From the NCBI GenBank assembly GCA_012729335.1, contig JAAYDJ010000026.1, positions 32,243 to 96,242 of the forward strand: DNA of 64,000 bases. The letters are read 5' to 3'. Below, piece after piece: positions 1-9,335 of the stretch. Under the pieces are notes generated by a model. The model was given only the letters and a program-made list of their open reading frames with translations. It made no database searches and was not told the DNA's origin. Position 1 is the stretch's first letter. Each line of letters starts with the position of its first letter. The translations under genes and the position numbers were made by a program. Source of the stretch: Bacteroidales bacterium (lineage in GTDB: Bacteria; Bacteroidota; Bacteroidia; Bacteroidales; Prolixibacteraceae).

Positions 1-395
1 ATTTCAGGAAACCAGGTGTCGGCGTCGAAGGGCTGGTGGACCAGCGTGAGGTAGAGCTTTCGGGCGAGAGGAAAGAACTGCCTGTAGATGGATCCCCCTC
101 CGATCACAAAAGCCTCCTCCTCGCCTGCAACCTTTGCCATGGCTTGCTCCACGCTAAATACCGTTTCGCATCCCGGGAAATCATCCTCCAGGTTGTCGGT
201 GATCACGATGTTCCTTCTTCCGGGTAAGGGCCATCTGGGCAGTGACAACAGGGTATTGCGCCCCATTATAACCGGATGTCCCAGGGTAATCCTCTTGAAC
301 CTCTTCAGATCATCAGGTAGGTGGAACAACAGATCGTTATCCTTCCCGATGGCAAAATTCTCTGCAATGGCTACGATGATGGAAATATTATTCAT
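1..395 (-). CDS. folA: dihydrofolate reductase, 3' end cut by the window edge
   Basis: Reduces dihydrofolate to tetrahydrofolate with NADPH, regenerating the folate oxidised by the neighbouring thymidylate synthase. The minus-strand reading from ATG 393-395 begins MNNISIIVAIAENFAIGKDN, then LLFHLPDDLKRFKRITLGHP, VIMGRNT and a VIGGGSIY motif near residue 105. These are the classic DHFR substrate loop, the MGRNT cofactor motif and the GGGSIY motif. About 131 codons are present, so roughly 30 C-terminal residues lie beyond base 1. It sits downstream of thyA on the same strand, the usual thyA-folA order, but a heptamer repeat array occupies the gap and ends five bases before its start. Confidence 0.93.
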   Translation of the reverse strand, partial: MNNISIIVAIAENFAIGKDNDLLFHLPDDLKRFKRITLGHPVIMGRNTLLSLPRWPLPGRRNIVITDNLEDDFPGCETVFSVEQAMAKVAGEEEAFVIGGGSIYRQFFPLARKLYLTLVHQPFDADTWFPE

Positions 396-400
396 AAAAT

Positions 401-519
401 GAGTCTTGAGTCTGGAATCTGGAATCTTGAGTCTTGAGTCTGGAATCTGGAATCTGGAATCTGGAATCTGGAGTCTGGAATCTGGAGTCTGGAATCTGGA
501 ATCTTGAGTCTTGAGTCTT
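401..519. repeat. heptanucleotide tandem repeat array (17 units)
   Basis: Seventeen consecutive 7-bp units of the form GARTCTK (gagtctt, gagtctg, gaatctg, gaatctt) run without interruption between thyA and the folA start. An eighteenth partial unit, gagtaat, follows. The array lies in what should be the 5' untranslated or promoter region of folA. Confidence 0.9.
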
Positions 520-574
520 GAGTAATGCTGCCTTCCCTGGTTTCGTTGGCACTGAGGGGCAGGTAGGGTAAGGT

Positions 575-1369
575 TCAGACGGCTACCTTGCCGGGAATGT
601 GGGGGTGGGCCTGGTAGTTGACCAGTTCGAAGTCCCCATATGTGAACCCGAAGATGTTGCTCACCTCCGGGTTGAGTTTCATTTCCGGGAGGGGCAGGGG
701 TTGACGGGTGAGCTGCAGTTTGACCTGCTCGAGATGGTTGGTATAAATATGTACGTCGCCGCCGGTCCAGATGAAGTCTCCCGGCTGGTACCCTGTGACC
801 TGGGCCATCATGAGGGTCAGCAGGGCATAGGAGGCGATGTTGAAGGGTACTCCCAGGAAGACGTCGCAGCTCCGCTGGTAAAGCTGGCAGGAGAGTTTAC
901 CTCCGGCCACATAAAACTGAAAGAGGAGATGGCATGGGGGAAGATGCATTTTCTCCAGGTCGCCCACATTCCAGGCGCTGACGATATGCCTGCGTGAATC
1001 AGGGTTGTTCTTCAGGCTATCCACCACCTGGCTGATCTGGTCGATGGTGTGGCCGTCGGAGGCGGTCCAGCTCCGCCACTGCGCCCCGTATACCGGCCCC
1101 AGCTCTCCGTCTTCACCTGCCCACTCGTTCCATATGCGAACCCCGTTCTCCTGCAGATACCTGACATTGGTATCTCCCCGCAGAAACCACAGAAGTTCGT
1201 GAATGATCGATTTCAGATGCAACTTCTTGGTGGTCACCACCGGAAATCCCTCTTGCAGGGAGAACCGCATCTGGTGCCCGAATATGCTCAGGGTGCCCGT
1301 TCCCGTGCGGTCCTTCTTCTCGGTACCTTCCCTCAGGATGGTATCCAGCAGGTCAAGATATTGTCTCAT
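575..1369 (-). CDS. thyA: thymidylate synthase
   Basis: Methylates dUMP to dTMP with methylene-tetrahydrofolate. The 264-residue reading starting [20 protein letters not shown] matches the usual ThyA length and N-terminus. An upstream in-frame ATG would add 24 unrelated residues, so the internal start is preferred. The [16 protein letters not shown] phosphate-binding segment, the catalytic cysteine in [14 protein letters not shown], the [17 protein letters not shown] segment and the C-terminal [10 protein letters not shown] are all present. It lies upstream of folA on the same strand, and the two products act in one cycle. Nothing in the protein looks damaged. Confidence 0.96.
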   Translation of the reverse strand: MRQYLDLLDTILREGTEKKDRTGTGTLSIFGHQMRFSLQEGFPVVTTKKLHLKSIIHELLWFLRGDTNVRYLQENGVRIWNEWAGEDGELGPVYGAQWRSWTASDGHTIDQISQVVDSLKNNPDSRRHIVSAWNVGDLEKMHLPPCHLLFQFYVAGGKLSCQLYQRSCDVFLGVPFNIASYALLTLMMAQVTGYQPGDFIWTGGDVHIYTNHLEQVKLQLTRQPLPLPEMKLNPEVSNIFGFTYGDFELVNYQAHPHIPGKVAV

Positions 1370-1523
1370 CAGTCTGTTCTTGCTTACCGGCAAATATACA
1401 CATTTTGGATCACCGGCGGGATTCCGGATTCTACAGTGCAAATTTACCCGCTACCGGGCAATGCCTGTCGGTTTATCCTAAATCGTGAAGGATTGGCCTG
1501 CCTTGCGGGCCCCGGGAAGGAAC

Positions 1524-2807
1524 CTATTTCAGAAAGGCAGGTGTCACGGAAAACATCAGGTAGGCCCAGTTCTGGGTGGACTGGTGGTCGCCGCCTGGTT
1601 TGACCAGTTCCATACTTTCCCCGGCAAACATATGTGAATAGCCCAGAGAAATCTTCGCCGCCGGATTTACCGTCCAGGTGAGGTCCCAGTCCACTTCGGT
1701 CCCCAGGTATTTCCTGGCCGCTCCGGGGAGGGCCGCCGCTGCTCCGAAGTAGTGAATATGCAGGTTCCACTGCACCTTTTTAAACCGGCTGCAGGCCCAT
1801 TTGAAATAAATGTCGTTCAGACCCGGCCCGTTGATGTGCTGCCCCCCTACATAGAAATAGTCCATGAATCCGTTGAACTTGTGGTTGGTTCCGTATAACG
1901 GATTAAAGGCTTTGTTTTCGGAGATTTCCCCGGCATCGTTGCCAGAAAGGTATTCATAGCCGAAGGTGGCTGTCGCCGTGGGATTCATCTTCGCCGACAA
2001 TTCCGCCAACAGGTTCAGGGCGTTCACATCGCGGTTGAGGTTGTCCTTGCCTGTCTGATAGTAGAAATTGGCGGCCAGAGAAACCGCCGAGGCGGGTTTT
2101 ACGGTGAGCCGGCCCCCTAATGTCTGTGCATAGCGGGTTTCCTGCTCGCCACCCGATATCACCGGCACCCCGTTGTTGAGAAACAACAGGCTCAATGATT
2201 CGTTTTTCCAGCTTTTATGAAACCAGGCAAACTGCATGTCCTTGTAGGCGTCGGGCCCGTCATAGCGGTTGTTCCGGCGGTTGCTATTTTCATGGTGGGC
2301 CACACCCAGATGTACCTTGACCTCTTTTTCATATTTAAGGAGAAAAAGGTCGTGGGAGCGGGCTTGCTGGGTCCAGCCCACATTCCCGAAAATACGGTGA
2401 TCGTCATAATTAAGTTCCTGCCTGCCTGCTTTCAGCGAGAAAACAGGTGTGAAGAGGATTTCGGCCCAGCCTTCGTGCAGGGAAACCGCTTTTTCCTGGT
2501 TCTCGACCAGCTGGGGTTGGTTCCCCCATACGCGCACATCCTGCAGAACCAGTCCGGTGCGAATGTGCTCACTGCTGAAAAGAAGATTCAGCCGTGTGCG
2601 TTGTGACGTGAACAGCGAACCCTTCTGGTCCTCTCCGGCCAGGGTTCCGTAACCATGGCTCATCTCGGAACGCGGCCGGTATTCCCCCGTCAGGGAAAAC
2701 TGTGCACCAGCGACCGCCGGTAACAGAAGCCATAATGTACACCAAACCATGATCCCTGAACAGGGAAGTACCCTGCACTGATTCCGGCTTACCTCCATAT
2801 TTCCCAT
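1524..2807 (-). CDS. outer-membrane beta-barrel porin, alginate-export-like, next to nrfA
   Basis: Predicted secreted 427-residue protein. A hydrophobic signal segment (WCTLWLLLPAVAGAQF) near residues 22-38 is followed by FSLTGEYRPRSEM and many alternating hydrophobic/polar stretches typical of a beta-barrel. The RTRLNLLF, GRQELNYDDHRIFG and TFGYEYLSG segments resemble the alginate-export porin family (recognised by pattern only). The C-terminal residues AYLMFSVTPAFLK look like a last outer-membrane strand. The exact start is unsure, with Met1 and Met4 both possible. It follows nrfA by about 130 bp on the same strand, so it may be the outer-membrane entry for nitrite or another small anion, but that role is inferred from position alone. 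Confidence 0.7.
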   Translation of the reverse strand: MGNMEVSRNQCRVLPCSGIMVWCTLWLLLPAVAGAQFSLTGEYRPRSEMSHGYGTLAGEDQKGSLFTSQRTRLNLLFSSEHIRTGLVLQDVRVWGNQPQLVENQEKAVSLHEGWAEILFTPVFSLKAGRQELNYDDHRIFGNVGWTQQARSHDLFLLKYEKEVKVHLGVAHHENSNRRNNRYDGPDAYKDMQFAWFHKSWKNESLSLLFLNNGVPVISGGEQETRYAQTLGGRLTVKPASAVSLAANFYYQTGKDNLNRDVNALNLLAELSAKMNPTATATFGYEYLSGNDAGEISENKAFNPLYGTNHKFNGFMDYFYVGGQHINGPGLNDIYFKWACSRFKKVQWNLHIHYFGAAAALPGAARKYLGTEVDWDLTWTVNPAAKISLGYSHMFAGESMELVKPGGDHQSTQNWAYLMFSVTPAFLK

Positions 2808-2939
2808 CTTCTGATTATTAAATTAATTCTATCAATCTCGTGATCGGTCCCGTGGAATCGCGGGAATTCAACTGCATTAAGGGAAAGGATGGCCCGGGAA
2901 AGGTGAAGGTTGTGGTTTCGAACTACCGGGCCCGGGGAT

Positions 2940-4442
2940 TCAGTTCCACTTGCTTTCACGTTCGGCGGCCGTGGCTTTCCATCCCGGAACAATCTCCTTC
3001 AGGAAGGCGGCTTTCTCCTCGTTGAATTTCTTCATATCCAGTCCGATAAACTCCTGGGCCTTGGCTTTGGTGTCGATATCGGGGTAGGGGATCTCTTCGT
3101 TGAATCCGAGGGCTGAGAGGAGACGGGCAAGCTTTATGCGGGTTTCCTGGGCGATGGTCTGGCCATGGGAGACGATGCGTGCGCATTCCACTGGCGCGTG
3201 AAAGGAGCCTCCATGGGTGGCCGCCACATAGTCCCAGCGCCATTGGGCACGTCTGATGCCGTCGAGGATATCTTTCATCTGATCTTCGGTGGCTCCCAGG
3301 TCCCAGGCTTTTTTAGCTTCCACATGGGCGCGTACCAGCGATTTCTCCAGTTCGTGGCGGGCAGCGAGCACCTTGTCCTGCCGGTCGTAGACGTTTTGCA
3401 CCAGGGTTTCGGCTTCTTCGCGGTGGCACACCTGGCAGGAGGCGGCAATGTTGTTGAGGGGGCTCTGCATCTTATGGTTGGTGAATTTCACCCCGCCTTC
3501 ACTCTGGTAAGGCATGTGGCAGTCGGCACAGGCCACCCCCCGCTGGGCATGAATGCCGTGCTGCGCCATCTCATAATCGGGGTGCTGGGCTTTCAGCATG
3601 GGCGCTTTGCTCAGGGCATGCGTCCAGTCACTGAAGGCAATGCCATCATAGTAAATTTCCATCTCTTCGACCGTCATCCCTTTGTCCCACGGAAAAGTCA
3701 GGTAGTTGGCCCCTTCGGCTACCTTCTTATTGAAATAGTATTCGACGTGGCACTGGGCGCAGACCAGCGTGCGCATCTCCTGATAGCTGGCTTTGGTGAT
3801 GTCCCTGCCTTGTCTTTCGAAGGCTTCGATCAGCGCGGGTCTCGAAATGTGCAGATTGGCGGTTTTGGCATCGTGGCAATCGGCACAGCCGATCGGATTG
3901 ACGACCTCGGGTCCTAACCGGGCCCACTGCCCTGTGTAGTACTGGGTGATCCCTTCCTCTTTCATCATTCGAGGCACGTCGGGACTCTTACACGTCCAGC
4001 AGGTGGTGGGCTGCGGCCCCGCATCGGGGGTCATAGGCGCACCGGTCCGCAGCGTATTAAGAACATCCTCCACCGCATAGAAATGGCCACGCCCCTGCTT
4101 GTAGTCACGCGAGAAAAGATATCCCGCCCAGAGCACCACCATCTCGGGCACCTCCTCCAGCATGTCGACGGTGGCATTGCCTCCGTGCTTGCTCCGGAAG
4201 GTGGTGTCGGCCGTGCCGTAATAGGACTGGAATTCACGGGGATAATTCTCTCCCCACACTTCGTTTCTGACTTCTCCGTCACGGATCTCCGTCTTGGGCG
4301 TATTTACGAACAAGGCTTCGGCGCGGCGCTCGATGATCGAGGAGGCCAGCAATCCGAGCAAAAAGACAATAACAATGGTGACGAAAAACAACAGCCATGC
4401 CAGGCCGGGCTTTTTCTGGGTCAGTTCGGTGATCGATTTCAT
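2940..4442 (-). CDS. nrfA: ammonia-forming cytochrome c nitrite reductase, catalytic subunit
   Basis: Catalyses six-electron reduction of nitrite to ammonium in the periplasm. The 500-residue protein has an N-terminal membrane/signal helix (about residues 13-35). The diagnostic active-site haem motif CWTCK lies at residues 148-152. Four further CxxCH motifs follow: CADCH (186-190), CAQCH, CADCH and CQVCH, giving the expected five haems. A QHGIHAQRGVACADC stretch matches the family's conserved histidine region. nrfH lies upstream on the same strand with a 178-bp gap that holds one copy of a dispersed hairpin element. The length is normal and no motif is missing. Confidence 0.95.
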   Translation of the reverse strand: MKSITELTQKKPGLAWLLFFVTIVIVFLLGLLASSIIERRAEALFVNTPKTEIRDGEVRNEVWGENYPREFQSYYGTADTTFRSKHGGNATVDMLEEVPEMVVLWAGYLFSRDYKQGRGHFYAVEDVLNTLRTGAPMTPDAGPQPTTCWTCKSPDVPRMMKEEGITQYYTGQWARLGPEVVNPIGCADCHDAKTANLHISRPALIEAFERQGRDITKASYQEMRTLVCAQCHVEYYFNKKVAEGANYLTFPWDKGMTVEEMEIYYDGIAFSDWTHALSKAPMLKAQHPDYEMAQHGIHAQRGVACADCHMPYQSEGGVKFTNHKMQSPLNNIAASCQVCHREEAETLVQNVYDRQDKVLAARHELEKSLVRAHVEAKKAWDLGATEDQMKDILDGIRRAQWRWDYVAATHGGSFHAPVECARIVSHGQTIAQETRIKLARLLSALGFNEEIPYPDIDTKAKAQEFIGLDMKKFNEEKAAFLKEIVPGWKATAAERESKWN

Positions 4443-4446
4443 TTGG

Positions 4447-4522
4447 ATATTTGTTTGTTAATGACTTGCTCTTCAGTTGTATTTCAAGATGAAGCCAGTT
4501 GATGTGCTTCACGCCCATGGAA
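4447..4522. repeat. dispersed intergenic element, copy A
   Basis: About 76 bp beginning atatttgtttgttaatga and ending in the hairpin TGAAGC-n10-GCTTCA. It lies between nrfH and nrfA, five bases upstream of the nrfA start. It closely matches copies at 30345-30420 and 44564-44634. Confidence 0.7.
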
Positions 4523-4620
4523 TTGGCTTCGCGGTGCTCCGCCGAACTTCGTTTCGCATGGAGCAAATAAACATGTCCTTATGTGGTCGAAGCACCAAGC
4601 GACTTTCATAGGTTTCGGTT

Positions 4621-5196
4621 TTAATTCTCTTTTGAATTTTTACGGAGCCATTCGGGAACAGGGCTTTCCAGAAGGGGGACTCTGGCATAGGGTACGCTTG
4701 ACAGGCTGTTGACCTTTCCGTGGGGTACTTCCCGGTGACATTCAATACAGCGGCGGCCTTCCCTGACTCCCCGGTACATGGCCACGGAGGCTTCCAGTTT
4801 GGGATCAACCAGAAGCTGCTCATGACACCTGATGCAGTTGTTGTGAACCACCCGGGCTCCGGGCTCCAGAATGCGGATCACCTGCCGCTCCATCCGCAGG
4901 GTGAACAGCGTGGAATGACGCAATCCGTCGTTGGCCTTGAAATAGTACTTGTTGAACACGTTGTTGTGAGGCACATGACAGTCGTTGCAATGGGCTTTCT
5001 CCCGGTGGGAGCTGTGGTTCCACGTGGCATACTGGGGCGCCATGATGTGACAGTTGACACACGCCTCCGGCCGGTCGGAAAGGTAAAGATGCGCCTTCCC
5101 CAGGTAAACGGAAAAAAGTCCGAGCCCGGTAAAAATCCCCGCCAGAATCAGTACCGGGAAACGCCATTGCGGCGGTGGCAGAAATCGTCGGAACAT
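4621..5196 (-). CDS. nrfH: cytochrome c nitrite reductase small subunit (membrane quinol-dehydrogenase)
   Basis: Membrane-anchored NapC/NirT-family tetrahaem protein that passes electrons from menaquinol to NrfA. The 191-residue protein has one N-terminal membrane helix (about residues 13-33) and four CxxCH motifs: CVNCH (46-50), CNDCH (70-74), CIRCH and CIECH. Spacing and length are as expected for NrfH. It is the first gene of the nrfH-nrfA-porin set on the minus strand. The upstream region (5197-5371) is AT-rich and should hold the promoter, but no FNR-type dyad is evident there. Confidence 0.93.
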   Translation of the reverse strand: MFRRFLPPPQWRFPVLILAGIFTGLGLFSVYLGKAHLYLSDRPEACVNCHIMAPQYATWNHSSHREKAHCNDCHVPHNNVFNKYYFKANDGLRHSTLFTLRMERQVIRILEPGARVVHNNCIRCHEQLLVDPKLEASVAMYRGVREGRRCIECHREVPHGKVNSLSSVPYARVPLLESPVPEWLRKNSKEN

Positions 5197-5371
5197 AAGT
5201 AGCGGTTTATGGTGTTTTGTGCAAGTTAGTGATTTAGTTAAAACGATTTCCGGTTTATGTTATACAATACCTTTTTATATGACTTTTGTTCAATGAACTT
5301 CCTGGCGCTGCAGTGCCGGATCCCGTTTCACGACTGCCGGTCGCTTCCTGAGATAAGGAGGTTGGGAAGGA

Positions 5372-6175
5372 TCACTCTTCCAGCGAGGCCCCACATCTCT
5401 TGCAGAAGCGGGCGTCGTCATCGTGTTTTTCAAGCAGGCAATTGCGGCATACCTGTGTGTTGTAATTTTCCCGCTTTCCCAGGAGGCTGGCCGTGACAAT
5501 TCCCGTGGGAACCGCAATGATCGAATAGCCCAGGATCATCACCAGACTTGCCAGAAACTTGCCCAACCCTGTCACGGGCGAGAGGTCGCCATACCCCACG
5601 GTGGTGAGGGTGACGATGGCCCAGTAAATGCTGGTGGGAATGTCGGTGAATCCCGCTTTCTCCCCTTCAACCAGATACATGACGGTGCCGATGATCAGGG
5701 CCAGTGTCAGTACAAAAATGATGAACACACTGATTTTCTCCCGGCTGTGCCAGAGGGCTCCGGCAATAAGCCGCCCCGCCCGGGTATAGCGGCTTAGCTT
5801 CAGAATCCTGAAAACCCGCAACAGCCTGATGGCGCGGATCACAATCAGACTGTGTCCTCCTGTAAACAATAGCCCCAGATAAGTGGGAAGCAGCGCAAAT
5901 AAATCCACCATGCCATAAAAACTGAAAACATATTTCCACGGCCTGTTGACGACCCAGATGCGCGTAAGGTATTCCAGGGTGAAAATGGCGGTGATCACCC
6001 ATTCCAGGCTCCTGAGCAGGGTGTGGTAGCGTACTCTGATGGTGGGTACACTTTCCAGCATGACCAGCAGAATGCTGAAAATGATGGTCCCGAGCAGAAT
6101 TTCATCGAAGAGCTTGCCTTCACGGGTATCGGCTTCGAAGATAATGCTGTAGAGTTTTTGCTTAAGTTCCTTCAT
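5372..6175 (-). CDS. voltage-gated-type potassium channel with C-terminal zinc-ribbon-like tail
   Basis: A 267-residue ion-transport protein with six predicted membrane segments. An S4-like segment, RAIRLLRVFRILKLSRYTRA (about residues 134-153), carries regularly spaced arginines. The pore loop contains TTVGYGDLSP, the K+ selectivity signature. After the last membrane helix the tail carries two CxxC pairs (CRNC and CKRC) separated by about 13 residues, suggesting a small metal-binding ribbon. It lies between nrfH and recG on the same strand with no clear functional link to either. Potassium selectivity is well supported by the filter; gating and the tail function are not known from sequence. 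Confidence 0.85.
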   Translation of the reverse strand: MKELKQKLYSIIFEADTREGKLFDEILLGTIIFSILLVMLESVPTIRVRYHTLLRSLEWVITAIFTLEYLTRIWVVNRPWKYVFSFYGMVDLFALLPTYLGLLFTGGHSLIVIRAIRLLRVFRILKLSRYTRAGRLIAGALWHSREKISVFIIFVLTLALIIGTVMYLVEGEKAGFTDIPTSIYWAIVTLTTVGYGDLSPVTGLGKFLASLVMILGYSIIAVPTGIVTASLLGKRENYNTQVCRNCLLEKHDDDARFCKRCGASLEE

Positions 6176-6234
6176 ATTTGTTGGTTTTAACCTGTCAGGG
6201 ATGGTGGTGTCGTTCAGGGGTCAGCAGGCCCTGG

Positions 6235-8337
6235 TCAGCTGATCACCGACCATTCGAAATCTGTTTTTTTGCCCTGTGAGAGGGATTTGCGCAAAATAAG
6301 GTGTTCTTCGTTTTCGAGGCGGGGGTCGGTGTCGAGGAGGTCGCGGGCCTCGTGGCGGGCCATGTCCAGGATCTGTCCGTCTTTGGCCAGGTTGGCGATC
6401 TTCAGATCGAAGCCCATGCCGCTCTGCTGGGTACCTTCCATATCTCCGGGGCCCCGCAGCCGCATATCCATTTCCGCGATTTCAAAGCCGTCGTTGGTGC
6501 GAACCATGGTGGCCAGCCGCTTCCGGCTTTCATTGGTGACCTTATACGACGACATCAGAAGGCAAAAAGACTGCTCAGCCCCCCGGCCCACACGCCCCCG
6601 CAACTGGTGCAGCTGTGACAGTCCGAACCGCTCTGCACTCTCGATGACCATCACCGTGGCGTTGGGCACATCCACGCCCACCTCTATGACGGTCGTGGCT
6701 ACCATGATTTGCGTCTTCCCCTCCTTGAACCGGGACATCTCCCGCTCTTTCTCCTGGGGCTTCATGCGGCCATGAACCATGCATACCTCAAACTCCGGAA
6801 AGGTTTCCGTCACATGACGAAATCCCTCCTCCAGGTTTTTGAGATCCAGGTTCTCCGATTCCGAAATCAGCGGATATACAATGTAAATTTGTCTTCCTTC
6901 CGCGACCTTGCGGCGGATGAACTGAAATACTTCCGCGCGGCGGTTTTCGAAGTAGTGCAGGGTTTGGATCGGTTTCCGCCCTGGCGGCAGCTCGTCGATC
7001 ACCGAAACGTCAAGGTCGCCGTAGACCGTCATGGCCAAAGTCCGGGGAATGGGAGTCGCCGTCATCACCAGGATGTGCGGCGGAATGGTGTCGTTTTTCT
7101 GCCATAATTTGGCCCTTTGGGCCACACCGAAGCGGTGCTGCTCATCGATGATCACCAGCCCCAGATTGCGGAAGACCACCACATCCTCAATGAGGGCGTG
7201 GGTGCCGATGAGCAACTGAAGGCTCCCGTCGCCCAGTTTCTCATGGAGCAGGCTTCTCTCCGCCGCCCTGGTAGATCCGGTCAGAAGCCCGCAGCCGATG
7301 TGCATTCCTTCCACCAACCGGGTGATGGTGGCAAAATGCTGTTGGGCAAGGATTTCCGTGGGGGCCATCAGACAGGCCTGGAAGCCGTTGTCAAAGGCAA
7401 TCAGAGCCGTCATCAGCGCCACCAGCGTCTTCCCGCTGCCCACATCACCCTGAAGCAGCCGGTTCATCTGGATCGGCCGCGACAGATCCCGCCTGATCTC
7501 CCTGAGAACCCGCTTCTGGGCTTCCGTCAGTGGAAAAGGAAGATAATCATGATAAAAGGTGTTGAAATTAAAGCCTACCTGCGTGAAGGGATACCCTTTG
7601 AATTTGCTTTCACGCGCGTGCTTTAACCCCAAAATTTTAAGCTGTATCAGAAAAAGCTCCTCAAATTTCAGCCGGAACCGCGCGTTTTTCAGATCGAGGG
7701 TAGTGGCAGGCTTATGAATGGAAATGAGGGCTTCCTCGAGCGACATCAGCTTCAGCTTACCGATGAGCGGTCCGGGTAGTGTCTCGGGCACCCGCCCCTT
7801 CATCTTTTCCACCAGCAGCAACATGATCTTGTGCAGTGCTTTGGAAGTGACGAATTTCTTCTTCATCTTCTCGCTGGTAATATAATGGGCCTGAAAAATG
7901 CCCGACGGCTTTAGCGAGATATCCCCTTCGGCTTCAATTTCGGGATGCACTACATTGATGACCCCATTGAACTCGGCGGGTTTCCCGAAGATGGTCACCG
8001 TGGTGTGGAGCTTCAGGTTCTCCTTCATCCATTTCACCCCCTGGAACCAGATCAGCTCCATCGATCCGGTTTCGTCACGGAAAGTGGCCGTCAGACGCTG
8101 CTTGTTCCCCACGCCGACCACTTCCATAGAGACAATCTTCCCCTTAACCTGAATGTGTGGCATCTGGGCGTGCACCTCACTGATTTTGTAGAATTTGGTG
8201 CGGTCAATATATTTGTAGGGGAAATAGTAGACCAGGTCACGAAAGGTGTGCAGGTTCAGCTCCTTTCTGAGCAATTCGGCCCTGACAGGCCCCACACCCG
8301 GCAGAAATTGAATATCTTGGTCAAGGAATTCGGTCAT
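6235..8337 (-). CDS. recG: ATP-dependent DNA helicase RecG
   Basis: Branch-migrating helicase for replication-fork rescue and recombination. The 700-residue form starting [20 protein letters not shown] is chosen; a longer reading adds 33 residues without family resemblance. An N-terminal wedge/OB domain (about residues 55-160) is followed by Walker A GDVGSGKTLVAL, the DEQHRFG box, MTATPIPRTLAMT and the motif VI region QLRGRVGRG. The C-terminal region ends near the RKSLSQGKK segment. Its start codon overlaps, in the opposite direction, the 5' end of the plus-strand open frame at 8336. Confidence 0.95.
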   Translation of the reverse strand: MTEFLDQDIQFLPGVGPVRAELLRKELNLHTFRDLVYYFPYKYIDRTKFYKISEVHAQMPHIQVKGKIVSMEVVGVGNKQRLTATFRDETGSMELIWFQGVKWMKENLKLHTTVTIFGKPAEFNGVINVVHPEIEAEGDISLKPSGIFQAHYITSEKMKKKFVTSKALHKIMLLLVEKMKGRVPETLPGPLIGKLKLMSLEEALISIHKPATTLDLKNARFRLKFEELFLIQLKILGLKHARESKFKGYPFTQVGFNFNTFYHDYLPFPLTEAQKRVLREIRRDLSRPIQMNRLLQGDVGSGKTLVALMTALIAFDNGFQACLMAPTEILAQQHFATITRLVEGMHIGCGLLTGSTRAAERSLLHEKLGDGSLQLLIGTHALIEDVVVFRNLGLVIIDEQHRFGVAQRAKLWQKNDTIPPHILVMTATPIPRTLAMTVYGDLDVSVIDELPPGRKPIQTLHYFENRRAEVFQFIRRKVAEGRQIYIVYPLISESENLDLKNLEEGFRHVTETFPEFEVCMVHGRMKPQEKEREMSRFKEGKTQIMVATTVIEVGVDVPNATVMVIESAERFGLSQLHQLRGRVGRGAEQSFCLLMSSYKVTNESRKRLATMVRTNDGFEIAEMDMRLRGPGDMEGTQQSGMGFDLKIANLAKDGQILDMARHEARDLLDTDPRLENEEHLILRKSLSQGKKTDFEWSVIS

Positions 8338-9316
8338 GACAAGCAAAGATAGAAATCTGAAGGATATCATGTCACCTGAAAATTCACCGATCGGTGACCA
8401 GGCCAACAACGTATTGTACGCACCCGGAAACCTCATCCGGACTAATCCCTATGGTTTCGGGATTCATTCTCCCTTTGCCTACCATCTGGTGGCCAGGGTG
8501 CTTTTCGGAAAGGCACTTTCCTTTCCGGGCGAAAAGGAGGCGTTGGCGGCGCTCAGATATGGTGACAGGAGCCTGGCAGCCAGGATCCTGCGGCTGGCCC
8601 GCTATTTTTCCCCCGAACTCCTTCTCACCGGCGATGAGGGGTCTCCCCTGATGGCCACCCTCACTCCACTTTGGCCGGTTCTCCTTCCCAATACACGGGT
8701 CTGTTCAGTAACCCGGAAAAAAGATCCATACTATTCCCGGCCTTTCCCTGCCGGTGACCAATCATCAGGTGACCGGTCATCAGGTTGCCAATCATCCGGT
8801 GATCAGCCCTCAGGTTGCCAATCGTCAGCTGACCAATCACCATGCGGCCCAATGTCAGTTAATCGGTTGTCAGATAAGCTGTTGCCGGGTCAACGGCCGT
8901 CAGATAACGTGTTGCCGGGTCAACGGCCTTCAGATAACGTGTTGCCGGGTCAACGGCCGTCAGGTGTCCTGCCATCGGATCCTCAGCATTCAGTTGACCG
9001 GTCGCCGGAAAATCAGCCTCCCGTTGCTCCCGGTTCTGGTTATGAAAGTCAGGCCGGAAACAGGAAACCCAGGGTGGAGACCATGGTCATCGGAAGCCTG
9101 GTCTGTCATTTTCCCTCCTCCCTCACCAGGGTGAACGCCCCGGCCTGCTGGATATTGACCGACCTGGGGAATTTGGAGTTAAAAGGATTTTTTAATATCT
9201 TGCGCCTTTCTGACACCACCTCACTCACCTTTGAAGTAAAGAAAACGGGAATCGTTATCTTTGACCCGAGATTTAAGAAACAGAATTACTTCGTCAGGGA
9301 GTGGTTCCGGTTCTGA
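8336..9316 (+). CDS. degenerate class I methyltransferase-like protein with an internal 5-residue repeat expansion
   Basis: A frame of 326 residues; the true start may be the Met at residue 12 (base 8369). The N-terminal part, with [20 protein letters not shown], resembles a Bacteroidota SAM-dependent methyltransferase-like family that opens with a HSPF motif. The C-terminal part ([20 protein letters not shown] followed by an aromatic end) also fits that family's tail. The centre, where the SAM-binding Rossmann motifs would lie, is largely replaced by a low-complexity block (about residues 140-225) such as [15 protein letters not shown] and [10 protein letters not shown] repeats. No glycine-rich SAM motif is evident, so enzymatic activity is doubtful. 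It could be a decaying gene whose frame survives because the repeat unit is a multiple of three. The ABC ATPase start lies 20 bp downstream. Confidence 0.5.
   Translation: MTSKDRNLKDIMSPENSPIGDQANNVLYAPGNLIRTNPYGFGIHSPFAYHLVARVLFGKALSFPGEKEALAALRYGDRSLAARILRLARYFSPELLLTGDEGSPLMATLTPLWPVLLPNTRVCSVTRKKDPYYSRPFPAGDQSSGDRSSGCQSSGDQPSGCQSSADQSPCGPMSVNRLSDKLLPGQRPSDNVLPGQRPSDNVLPGQRPSGVLPSDPQHSVDRSPENQPPVAPGSGYESQAGNRKPRVETMVIGSLVCHFPSSLTRVNAPACWILTDLGNLELKGFFNILRLSDTTSLTFEVKKTGIVIFDPRFKKQNYFVREWFRF
8753..9007 (+). repeat. 15-bp in-frame minisatellite inside a coding region
   Basis: About seventeen 15-bp units can be laid end to end, from ggtgaccaatcatca onward. Early units diverge from one another. 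Later ones form an exact 30-bp higher-order repeat present three times at 8881-8970 (only the last few bases of the third copy differ). The unit length is a multiple of three, so the surrounding frame stays open. Confidence 0.85.
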
Positions 9317-9335
9317 ACTTGCAGGAAATTTTCAG

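Noticed and set aside
5197..5371. FNR-type dyad upstream of nrfH
   Set aside because: No TTGAT-n4-ATCAA-like sequence was found in the gap.
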